DNA from: Pascua guehoae
Lineage: Eukaryota > Basidiomycota > Tremellomycetes > Trichosporonales > Trichosporonaceae
Length of the DNA stretch: 64,000 bases
Direction: 5' to 3'
Assembly (NCBI GenBank): GCA_001600415.1
Contig: BCJX01000001.1
Span: 1,135,635 to 1,199,634, forward strand
In this document: in pieces, positions 33,294 through 43,164 of the stretch
Layout: each line of letters begins with the position of its first letter
Position numbering within the stretch: position 1 is the first letter of the stretch
Notes under the pieces: model-generated
Seen by the model: only the letters and a program-made list of their open reading frames with translations
The model's database searches: none
What the model was told of the DNA's origin: nothing
Position numbers and translations under genes: made by a program

Positions 33294-35219
33294 CTAATTG
33301 TCGACCGAGCGCATGACGAGCTTTGCCTCGTCGCAGCTCATGTCGGGCGACTCGAAGCCGAACTCGAACAATTCGGCATTTCGCCATTGCTGAGTGTGTC
33401 AGTGGGCTTGGCAGAGGGACAGGTATTGGAAGTGCCACGCGACGGAAATCGGGCGAGGTACCCGAGGTGACGGTCTCGCGTCGGTTGACCCGAAAAGGGC
33501 AGCCGCCGGCGGAGGCGGTGGCCCGAAGGGGTGGCGTTGTCATGGGTGACAAGCGGAAGCAAATGTGTGATTCGGAAAGGCAGGCAGCCACCCAGGTACA
33601 CAACGCTGGGGTACTGCCGATCTCTGCCCATGCACGGCGCAATCGTTTGCCCAGGGTGAAAAACGCGTGGCCCGTGCCCAGGAGTGCACTTTGTGGCACC
33701 GGCCGACAAGGTTTGATTGGTCAGACCGCGGGGGCTGCCATGGCTGGCCGCTGGGCTGCATGCCTCGGTCACGGACCAAACTGGTCGACATTGTCGCCGA
33801 ATGCGCCGCCCCGACGCCCCGTCCGGTGATCCCCACCAAATTCCCATGGTGGAAACAGGGCGCGCAGGGCGACAACCTCGTACAGCACACGACCAGGCTG
33901 GGCATGGAGGGTGGGCGACCACATTGCTTCCGCTCGCCACTCGAGACTCAACCATATGCACGCCGCCATGCATGCTACTCACCCGTGATGAATGGTGTCC
34001 GTCGACCATGTAGCGCAGAATATCGCCGTGGGCAACGACTGTCCGTTAGCGGAGTGTTGCGCGGCCGCGGTCATTGACGCGTCGAGTGGATGGATGGAGC
34101 TTGGAGAGCATGTGACCGAGCAGCGCTCGAGGCACTTGAAATGTAAAAGTGATAAAGGGGAATGGCGACGGGCGAGCGCGTTTAACAGAGATAAGCCTGC
34201 TAAACGGCGACAACGACCATGATAGCGACCATGGCTTGTGTATTTGTAGCCACGGCCTCTCCAGCATGCAATGCAGCATGGATGGATGGATGTTTACCAT
34301 TGGAGCCCGTCCAGACGGCAATTTGTGTACTCACGAACAATCTCGCGCTCTGGGCGGTCGCGGAGCCACTTGCGCAACAGACGCGCGCGCTCGGCAGCCT
34401 GCTCGGGGTCAAAGATGCCCTGCTTGGACGCGTAGTCGGGCGAGAGCGTCGAGTAGTCGAGGTCGGCAAAGATGCCGTCCGCAGAAGATGCGAGCGCTTC
34501 GGCCGGGTGCAGCGGCGTGTCGCATGGGATGCTGCAGCGTTAGCATGTGGTTTGGTGGTGGTGAGAGTGCACAGATAAGAGAGGAGCAGCGTGCAAAGCT
34601 GGTGTTGCCGCGGGGCGAGGTCATTGTGCACGCACATGCGCACGCTCATGAGGATGACTTGCAGCTCGCAGTCCAGTGACTCACTCTTCAACCTCCTGTG
34701 CCAGGTCGAGGAGGACGACGGGCTTTCCCTCCTTGTCGAGCCGCTCCTTGAGCTCGGGGAATCCAAGCAGCGTCGTCTCCATCGAGCGCCGAAGCTGCCG
34801 CCGCGTCAGTGGTGTCCGGGTGGGGGTTAGAGTGGTCGACTCACTGGCGACGTGACGAGGAGCTCGGCGCGCTGCTGAATGTCGCGCGTCGACGAGTGCA
34901 GTGTCGTCGACTGCCGGCGGCCCACCTTTGTAAGCAGCGGGTCGGGGACTGGGTTGTGAGCTCGTGTGCGCGCCGACTTGTGGGCGAGATTATCTATACG
35001 TACTCTCCCAGTCGCTCATGACACTGTGCTCGTTAGGATGCGGGCACTGTACACCGTGCGGGCGGCAAAAATGCCTGCCAGCGACCAAACTCACTTGTGC
35101 TCGGCCTGGCCGTGGCGGACGAGGTAGATGCGCTTCTCGGTGGGGCAGCTCGCCGTACTGCTGTCGCTCGACGTGCTGGCGTTGGACGTGGTGCTCGGGG
35201 TGCGTGTGCAGCGCTCCAT
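33294..35219 (-). CDS. Histidine phosphatase superfamily (phosphoglycerate-mutase-like) protein
   Basis: Exons (minus strand): 35095-35219, 35004-35023, 34845-34948, 34685-34794, 34335-34531, 33983-34038, 33294-33389, totalling 708 nt and 235 residues. After a Ser/Thr-rich start comes the phosphohistidine motif RIYLVRHGQAEHNVMSDWE. It is followed by DPLLTKVGRRQ, ELLVTSPLRRSMETTLLGFP, DIPCDTPLHPAEALA and DYASKQGIFDPEQAAERARL. The second catalytic His lies in REIVLVAHGDILRYM. The end reads WRNAELFEFGFESPDMSC. All expected catalytic positions (RHG, Arg of the SPLRR segment, the HG near the end) are present, so it should be an active phosphatase or mutase; the fungal branch is usually cytosolic and of unknown substrate. 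Introns 5 and 6 are 296 and 593 nt, long for this window. Confidence 0.88.
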
Positions 35220-36538
35220 GGTGGGTGGTGGGGGTCGCATGGGTGGGAGGGGGGGACAAGGGGGGCACTTGGTTTGCTTATACGTTTGCGGCACAGTAGT
35301 GGCCAGAATGGGCCAGCAGCAACAAAGGCTACCAACATGCACCAAGGCTGGTAGCTGGGCAAGTTACGGGCCGGTTCATGTGGCGCCAAAAGATTGCGCC
35401 AGCGCCAGGCGCATCTGGCCCAAAGGGGGGCCGTGGGTCATCTGGGCGCGGCTGGGGGGCATTCGGGGGGCCGCTTTGACGCATGGGACGCTCTGATTTC
35501 TGAGTCATGCACTTGTCGGTGGATGATGCCGCCGGGCTGGGCATGGCGCCCCGCCGATGCCGCCCACAACAAAGCCATATCCGCCCACCCAAAAGCACCG
35601 CCCACCGTGCCTGCGACTCTTTTTTTTCTTCTTTTCTGACCCGCGTACCCGCTCACCGGCCGGCGCACAACCGGGGCATACCCAGCCGCCCACCCCTACA
35701 AGCCTCAGGCTTACTCGGAAAAGCATACCCGCGCGCCAGCGGTTCTCGGTCAGAGCATGTCACAGGACCACAGGGCCGCAAACGCCCACAACACTCGGCA
35801 CATTTTATGCATTACCCCACCCTCGCTCCCCTTGCGGCACGCGGCAGATGACCTGGATAGGGGGGCGGGCAGATGACCTGCCATCTGGGCATCTGGGTGG
35901 CGGTGACCTGGCGGTCAACTTGATAGAGTTTACAAGGCGGGCCTTGCGTGCTCGATACCGTCATGCCGAGAGGGGAAAAAAAGTCGGCAACTCCGAATTG
36001 GGACCCAGAATGGCATGGCATCATCACAACAAAGCAACTCCTCAACTCTACGAAGAGCACTCTTGCACTCTAGCACGAGCTTGAGCTTGGCGCGGGGGAG
36101 GGACGCAGGTACAGCAAAGGTACGAGGGTACGGGCGGGGGTACGAGGGGGGTTGCCAAGACGGCTGTCACGCCGCACACGTCCACGAGACGACGAGATGA
36201 GACGAGGCGAATTCTGATTCCGTCCGGTTGTTGCACGTTGCCACCCAACCACAAACAATCCTAGTCCAGGTACCAAGGTCCGCCGTGCACCTCGTCCATC
36301 ACCATTGCACGCGCAATCACGTGCATTGCCACCTGTCCTGTGGTGATCCGTCTCCGTCCGGATCGACATTGTTCCGGCGTCCGGCGCTCGGCACTTGGAA
36401 ACATCCTCGTCACACCTGCTCGCGACTCGACTCACGCACGACTCGACCACACAGGCCAAACACGCCGCGACGCGACTTTGATTCCACTCGGCCACACGCG
36501 TCCTTGCTCCAGCGCGACTTGACAAGTGACACACGCCC
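35220..36538. other. Divergent promoter region between the PGAM-like gene and CCZ1
   Basis: About 1.3 kb without a supported gene. Short homopolymer runs and AGATGACCTG-type duplicated words near 35845-35880 are visible. No TATA box stands out on either side. Confidence 0.45.
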
Positions 36539-39500
36539 ATGCCCGCGGCATCGGCGCGCACGTCGCCCGCCCCCGGACCTGCGCCGGCGTCGCTCGCGCA
36601 CTTTGTCATCTTCAACCCGACGCTGGCGCTGCGCAAGCGCGATGCGGGTGCGGCGAGTGGTGCTGGCGCTGGTGCTGGTGTGGGTGCCAGTGCGGCTACG
36701 GGTGGTGTGAAAGCTGGAGGCGATGGCGTCGGCGATGCAGTTAGCTCGACCGAAGATACGAGTGTGACGGGCGCACGTCCGAGCGCGGAGCACACGGACG
36801 CAAACGTCGCCAAGGAAGCTGAGGATGCCGACGCCGTCCCCCCAGCGTACAATGACACGGCATCGCCAGCGGCGCCCCCAGCCCCAACGCCGGCCCCACC
36901 ACCAAAACCCCCGCACCAGCCCGTGGCGGACCCGGGACTGCGGAACCGCGACCTCGAAGAGGATATCCGCGACGCGTCCCAGATTGTCTTTTACACGTCG
37001 CGCGAAGCCGGCGGCGTGAGCCGCAACACGATGCTGCGGCAGGTCGGGCTCGCGAAAGGGTTGATGGGGTTTGCCGAGTGAGTATGTGTGAGGTCGGTGG
37101 CGTTCGATGTCGGCGGGAGCACGAGCTTGGGGAGCGGGTGTGTGCCATTGGCTGCTGCGAGCTGTCGTCGGCTCTGGGATCGGCGTAAGCGATGTTGGCG
37201 GCGGGGGGAGTTGTGAGTGGGGGCAAGAGGTCATTAGGCGTACGAGACTGGCCTCGGCTGCGTTACAGCTCGGCTAGCTGGCTTGAGCTGTGCTGCCCCG
37301 TTGCGAGCAGAGTGGGCCATATCTGCCAAGTTGCCATGAGCAGTATGCTGTCGGTGCTGTCATTGTCATGACGTTGTTGGCGCCGACGTTCATGTCGCCG
37401 CCGCGCTCGTGACCATCCTCCGTGCACCTTCGACCCAAGGTTCCATAACATGCACCCCATGCCAGCGTCCACGCCTACTCACACGCCGTTGCCCGCACCT
37501 GACACGAGACCCCCGGACAAACACCGTTGACATCGTGCTGACTTGTAGCATGGCCACTGGCCCCACCGAGTCAACAGACGAGCCAAATTTCTGGGCTGTC
37601 CACTCGCACCAACAACGGATGGTGGTGTACTCGCCCGAGCCGGACTGGTTCATCTACATTGTGCGTGTCGTGTGTGACAGCTGCACCTTCGCCTGCAGAA
37701 CAGGATGGACCCGAGCACCACATGTTCACCTTGCCTGTTCCGACAACCACTGACGTGTCTGACACGACCCTTGCTGACAGCAGTGCGTCAAGCTCGCGCA
37801 CGACGGGACGGGGGAAGGGACGTCACAGGGCGTCTCGGATCGCATGCTCGTTGATGGGCTGAAGCGGGGGTATGAAGATTTCTGCGTGAGTGACTCAGTC
37901 TGGGCTGCAGCAAGATATCATTTCTGGCTCGACGCGACGGCTTTTTGTCTGCTTGGGCAACTCACACGCCCCTCTGGCACACCTTTGCTGCTTCCTTGCA
38001 CTCCCGCGATGCTCCCTTGCACTCCCCTTGCCTTTTTGCCCTACCGTCGCTTACCCCCAGCTCCTCCACCTGTCTCTCGGCTCTCAGCTACCCCCAACAC
38101 CCGCCCTCTCCTCCCTCCTCGAGCGCTACTGGACACGTTTTGCTCTCTCGTTTGAGACGACATACCTCGTCTCTCCGCCATCACTGACGACGTGGATCGG
38201 GGGTCACCCCCCCGAGCCAGATACCCCTCGCCTCACTTCTGCCCTCAACGAGTTTGCGTCCACCCTCCCTGTTGGGTCGGGCGCGGGGCTGCTGTCCCCA
38301 TCCCAGCCCCTGGCGCACATTGGTGACGTGCACACATCCGGTTCCTCCAGCGGAGCCCTCTACCGCCTCCTCAACACGCACCTCACCGCATCACTACCCC
38401 CGGACCCTCCCCCAGACAAGGTGGACAAGGACAAGGGTGACCGCCAAACCCTCGGCTTTGGATTCGGCCGCCGCAAGCACGGGAGAACCGAAAGCGCCTC
38501 GTCAGCGCGCAGCCTCAACCACCCCCCAAATACACCATCGCACGTGCGCAGCGGGAGCCAGGGGCTCGCCGCCCCGACTCCGGAATCGCGCAAGTCGAGC
38601 TGGGCACCGTTTTCCTCACCCCTCGCGTGGGTCGGGTTGGGCACTTCTGCGCCCGTGTCCCGCAACGTCACACCCGCTCCCAAGCCCGCCCCAAAGCCTG
38701 CGCCACCAAAGCCTGTCCCAAAGATTGCGACTCCGACCCCCGCGGCGCCGGTCGCTGTCCCCCGCGTGACGGCTGTGGCGTCCGCCGAGGCGTCGGCCGC
38801 TGCCACGCCCGAGTCGTCGAGCGGGTCGCACAAGAGCAGGTGGTCACTGGGGCTCGGACTCGGGCAGGTCGGCGCCGCGCTCGGATTGGGGGGAAACAAG
38901 GAGAGTGGGGACAAGGAGGAGTCTGGAGAGCACAAGGGAGAGGAGAGCGACAAGGAGGCCAAGGAAACCAAGGAGGCTGCGGCGACAGAGAACGTTCCAA
39001 ACGAGAACGCATCGAAAGAGGACGAGTCGAAAGAGGATAAGCAAGACGATGGCAAGGAGGACGCCGGCACCAGCAAGGAGGAAGCGTCCGACAATGATAA
39101 GAGTCAACAGACGACTGAAGAGGTTACCGGCCAGGCATCTGACGAGAATGCGCCTTCGAGCGGTGACGAGGGGTTCGATGCGTCCAAGGATGCTCGAGCC
39201 GACAGCGGCAAACCGGCCGAGCAGGCATCTCCCGACAAGAACGAGTCTGACCCAGCTACACCACAAGCAGCCGGCAAGGAGCAACCTCCCGCCGCACCGA
39301 GTCCAGCACCGTCAGAGCCCAGCCCCCCAGCAGAGCCCGCCGACGCCTCCCCGGTGGCTACCTCTCCACCCAGTCCGTCGTCCACCGCCGACAGTACGGC
39401 GCCGACGATATTGCAGCCCGTAGCCCTGCCCGAATTAGCCGCGGCGGTCGAAGGCCGCGTGGATCTAACGTGGGCCGGGCGGCTAGTGTGGATTGGCGGC

Positions 39501-40409
39501 GTGGAGCGGCGGGTGGTTTGGGTTATTGTGAGTTTTCAAGTGAAGGGAAGGGGCAGAGGGGACAGGGGACGCGTGTGTCTTTCCCCATCCGCGTGGAGTG
39601 AGACGAGTTTGGACGTTTGGACGTTTGGACGTTTAGGAATGGGCTTGGCAACTCCAGACGTTCAGAGTGACGGTCCGAGACGTGTAAGAGAAGTCTTGGA
39701 AATACGTTGAGAAGACAGCCTTCTGAGCGTGATGGTGATAAGCTTGGAGAGAGATGGGTGTGGAAATCCGTTGTTTTGCCAGACACGTTGCGCGGACGCT
39801 AACAGCCAGCGCGACAAGCTCCTCCTCTTTGTGCTGCTTCCCGACACGCGCGAGTGGCTACCGGCGAACGAAGCGACGCTCGCGCTCTTCGCAGCCGTGC
39901 ACAAGGCTGTCGCCGACGAGGTCGCGGCGGGGATTGGGGACAAGGACAAGGACGAGCGGGACGACAAGAACGACAAGGACAATGAGAGAGACAAAGAGAG
40001 GGACCACAAGGAGCGCGAGCGCGAACGCGAACGCAAGGTCAAGCCGGCCGACGGGGCCGCGAGTCCCCGCCCGCGCGGGCGCGACGACGCGACACTGTAT
40101 GCGTGCGCCGACGTGCTCGAGCGCCAAGGGCGCGTGGACGCGCGCGACGGCGGGGTGCTCGTCGAGCTCCGCGACGTGCTCGCCGACCACCTGGGCGTGG
40201 GCGAGGTGTACGCGCAGGCGCCGAGCGGGCGCTTTGCCGTCGCGAAACTTGCGCGTGGAGGAGGCGGAGGAGAAGAGAAGCAGGCGTCGGGCCTCGTGCA
40301 GGTCGGGCACGGCGAGCTGTTTGTGCTCACGGCCAAAGACGCGAGTCTGACCGATGCCGAAAAGGCCGTAAGGGCGTACGCGTATGCGCGGCCCGAGTTT
40401 ACATCGTGA
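36539..40409 (+). CDS. CCZ1: Vacuolar fusion protein CCZ1 homolog with large disordered inserts
   Basis: Partner of Mon1 in the guanine-nucleotide exchange factor for Ypt7/Rab7, acting in late endosome-to-vacuole fusion and autophagy. Exons: 36539-37077, 37549-37660, 37784-37885, 38061-39527, 39810-40409; 939 residues. The first longin domain is split by an Ala/Gly-rich insert: SLAHFVIFNPTLALRKRD, then DLEEDIRDASQIVFYTSREA and MLRQVGLAKGLMGFAE. It continues with WAVHSHQQRMVVYSPEPDWF and RMLVDGLKRGYEDFC. Exon 4 opens with LLHLSLGSQLPPTPALSSLL, carries YWTRFALSFETTYLVSPP, and then a long Pro/Ser and Lys/Glu-rich insert. The last exon opens with RDKLLLFVLLPDTREWLP and has a charged Asp/Lys/Arg/Glu run. 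The length is well above that of yeast Ccz1 (about 700), mostly because of the inserts. Intron 1 (471 nt) is long; an undetected small exon there is possible. Confidence 0.8.
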
Positions 40410-40648
40410 AAATGGATACAATGTGTGCATGTCTAGATAAAATGCCCGGGGGGGCGGGGTAACGAGTGGGCGGACGGGTAAGCGACAAGCCACCCATCCT
40501 TGTGGCGGCGCATCCTCGGTTTGTGGCCTCGCATGTAGCCTCGGCTTGCGTCGCGGACAAGGTGTGGTCGCTGCAGTCTGGGCGAAAGTCCACCGCACCG
40601 TACGCAGCCGCAGCGGCGTACCGACTTGGCTCGGCTTGTTGTCGCGCC

Positions 40649-42395
40649 TCACTTGTTGTGCCAAATAAGCGTCTTGAGGTCCTTCCACGTCTCCGACTCG
40701 TGGTACAGGTACCGCATACTGTTGACGATACCGGGCTGGAGGCGCTCGCCGCGGTGGCGGAACATGTACATGACGGCGGCCCATGAGAGGGACGCGATAA
40801 TGGCAAAGGGGACGGGGGCGGGCGGGATCGGGCGCGGGTTGGCGGCCGGTGATGTGAGCGGGGGCAGGGGGTGGTCGAGCGGCTGGAAGGGGTATTTGGG
40901 CGGCGTGGGCGACGTGCTGTACAGGCGCGGGATAAAGGAGAGGATGGCACGGGACATGATGTAGAGGACGATTTGCTCGTTGATCTGGGGGTTAGCTCGT
41001 TGCGAGGAAGGGAGGGAGAGCGTGGTGAGATGCAAAGACGGGGGACGGAGAAGACCCGGGGCTGGTAGCGATGGAGCGGCGGGACAGGAAGCAGGACAGG
41101 AAGCAGACACAGAGAGTAGAGGTGAGGCCGAACCCCTGCAAACAGAGATGAGACATAACCAGGCAAGGCCGAAACTTGGCACGATGGGTTGGGAATGGAG
41201 GAGTGAACGCGGGAGCGAGGGTGTGGAGACAGTGACCCAAGTTGGGGCGGAGAAACGGGGAGACACAGGACCGGGAGGGACAGCATGGACGCAAGGACTT
41301 GGAGATGTGGTGACTCCGAGGCCGTGCACACGAGCATCAAGCACAAACAACTCGCAATGAGAGGTTGCAACGCAACCCGCAACATGCAACCCCGCATCGC
41401 ACGGTTCGGCTCGCCGGTTTCGGGTAAGCCTCGGCTTCCGGCAACGGGTTTGATCTGCCGCATCGGCTACCACCGGCGCCACCCACGCCGGCGGCGCCAT
41501 GGAGCGGCCTTTATCGCGCCTGCGTGCGGTATCGTGGAGACAGACGCAGGTCAATGTCGCCGAGTCGTACGCGGGCTGGCACAATGGCATGGCGTCGACG
41601 GACACGACGAGCGGTGCAGTTTGGATCATGGGGCACGGTCTTGGGCTCCTGGAAAGCAACAGGGGCATGTCCACCTATCAGAGCCAGTAGGACAGGCAGC
41701 CCCCGTCTTTCGCGGACATGGCACATGTTTCGCACTGGCACTGATACTCGGGGACGACGCACCGACCGCGATATGCAGCCCGCTTCCGGCGTCTGGCGGA
41801 GACGGGGCCAGTGGCGCCCGTGGCCAAACGCCGAAACACACCACTCCGGGCCACGCCGGCATGCTCCCATCTCGCTGAGGGGAGAGAAGAAAAGAAAAAA
41901 ACGTCCACCTGCCGCCGACCACGACCGTCGACGACTGCCACGGGCCCCACAGGCCACTCATACCGACCTCCCACCCACTCCCACCCCCAAGCGGGACTCT
42001 TTCACTCACCGGCGTGCGATCGCCAAAGACGGCATATCCACCAATACCGCCGGCGATAAACGTGTCGAGATCTCGCTCCTTGCCACCGTTGAGCTTGCGC
42101 TGGACGAGGAGCATGAGCTTGTAAATGGTGACAAACTTTGCGAGGCTCATGGCATGCGTGCGCGTCGCGGTGAGGATGCCGTGGATGCGGGTCGGCCATG
42201 GCTTGTGCGAAAAGAGGGCCGCCATGACGAGCGCGTGCGGAAAGCGCACCTTTACGCCGTAGACGATGCCGTTGCGCGCGCCCTTGAGCACCGCGAGCGC
42301 ATCGTGGTTGGCGGGGCTTCCAGTTAGTACAAGCACCTGCGGGGTGGGGTGGCTTACTTCATGATGAACCGCTGGATGGCGCCCGAGAGAGTCAT
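40649..42395 (-). CDS. PXMP4: Peroxisomal membrane protein 4-like (PXMP4/Pmp24), Tim17 family
   Basis: Integral membrane protein of the Tim17/Tim22/Tim23/Pmp24 family. Exons (minus strand): 42358-42395, 42010-42316, 40649-40984, totalling 681 nt and 226 residues, near the usual 210-230. It starts MTLSGAIQRFIM and reads HDALAVLKGARNGIVYGVKV, RFPHALVMAALF, THAMSLAKFVTIYKLMLLVQ and DTFIAGGIGGYAVFGD. The last exon gives INEQIVLYIMSRAILSFIPR, a proline-rich loop, PFAIIASLSWAAVMYMFRHR and ends LIWHNK. The pattern RNGxxYGxKxRxPHALVM is characteristic of PXMP4. Four hydrophobic segments are visible. Its transport role is unclear even in well-studied relatives. The second intron is 1025 nt, by far the longest coding intron here. 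Confidence 0.85.
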
Positions 42396-43164
42396 CGTGG
42401 GCCGTGAGCGGGGGGTAAGCGCAGAGGGAGAGTGGGGGCGGCGGTGCCAATGGCAATGACGGCGTTGGTGGCTGCGCGGGTGATGGCGGTGACAATGGCG
42501 TTGGCGTTGGTGGTGATGGCAGACTTTGTATCTCCAAAGCGGGTCGCTACTCGGTCGCTCGCACTTTGCCGTGATGTCAACTTGAACAGAGATGCAAGAT
42601 GGCAGATGACACTGATGCGGGCCAGTGCATAAACGCATGCGGAGGCGGCATGTGGGTGGGGTCTGACATTCCGGCAACCCAGAGGTCAACTTTACCCGGC
42701 TGGCGCGCAAATCCTCTGTGCCGCCTTGCGGCGATTGCGGGCCACATGCATGCATGCATGCATGCTGGGTCGGTCTAATGCGTCAGCCAAATGGACACAC
42801 ACTGTGACGGGCCCAAATAAAAAACCCTTCTCGTACACGGCCGCCGCCGCCGCCCTACACCCTTCGGCGTACGGCCGTACGCCATCAGCATGAGGGTTAG
42901 TTCAACCACCATGGCACACCCACGATTCGGCCATCCAGGATCCAGGAATGCCATAGCCACGTGGGAGATATGGGGACCCCACAAGGTGGCATGCATGGCA
43001 TGACAACGACATCATCGACAAACCATGTGCACCATGTGGTTGCAGCAGAGGTTGGCAACCCAACCCAAACGCCCAGTGTCGTCACTTGTCTACTAACTGG
43101 TCTCACACTCTACCACACTACCACCACCTCGCGGCCAGCCATCAACCCACTCGCATCCACCGCC
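42396..43164. other. Divergent promoter region between PXMP4-like gene and DPP5
   Basis: About 770 bases. A TGCATGCATGCATGCATGC run lies near 42745-42764. An AAATAAAAAACC stretch near 42815 is the only AT-rich core-promoter candidate. No gene is seen. Confidence 0.45.

Noticed and set aside
33247..33699. Isolated minus-strand coding fragment downstream of the MITE
   Set aside because: The real coding part is the last exon (33294-33389) of the PGAM-like gene, joined in frame through a 593 nt intron; it is not a separate gene or pseudogene.
38360..39094. 244-codon minus-strand frame rich in Ser/Leu
   Set aside because: It mirrors the low-complexity insert of CCZ1 and has no independent motif.
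41285..41878. 197-codon plus-strand frame in the long PXMP4 intron
   Set aside because: No recognisable domain and biased composition; kept only as a question in the intron finding.
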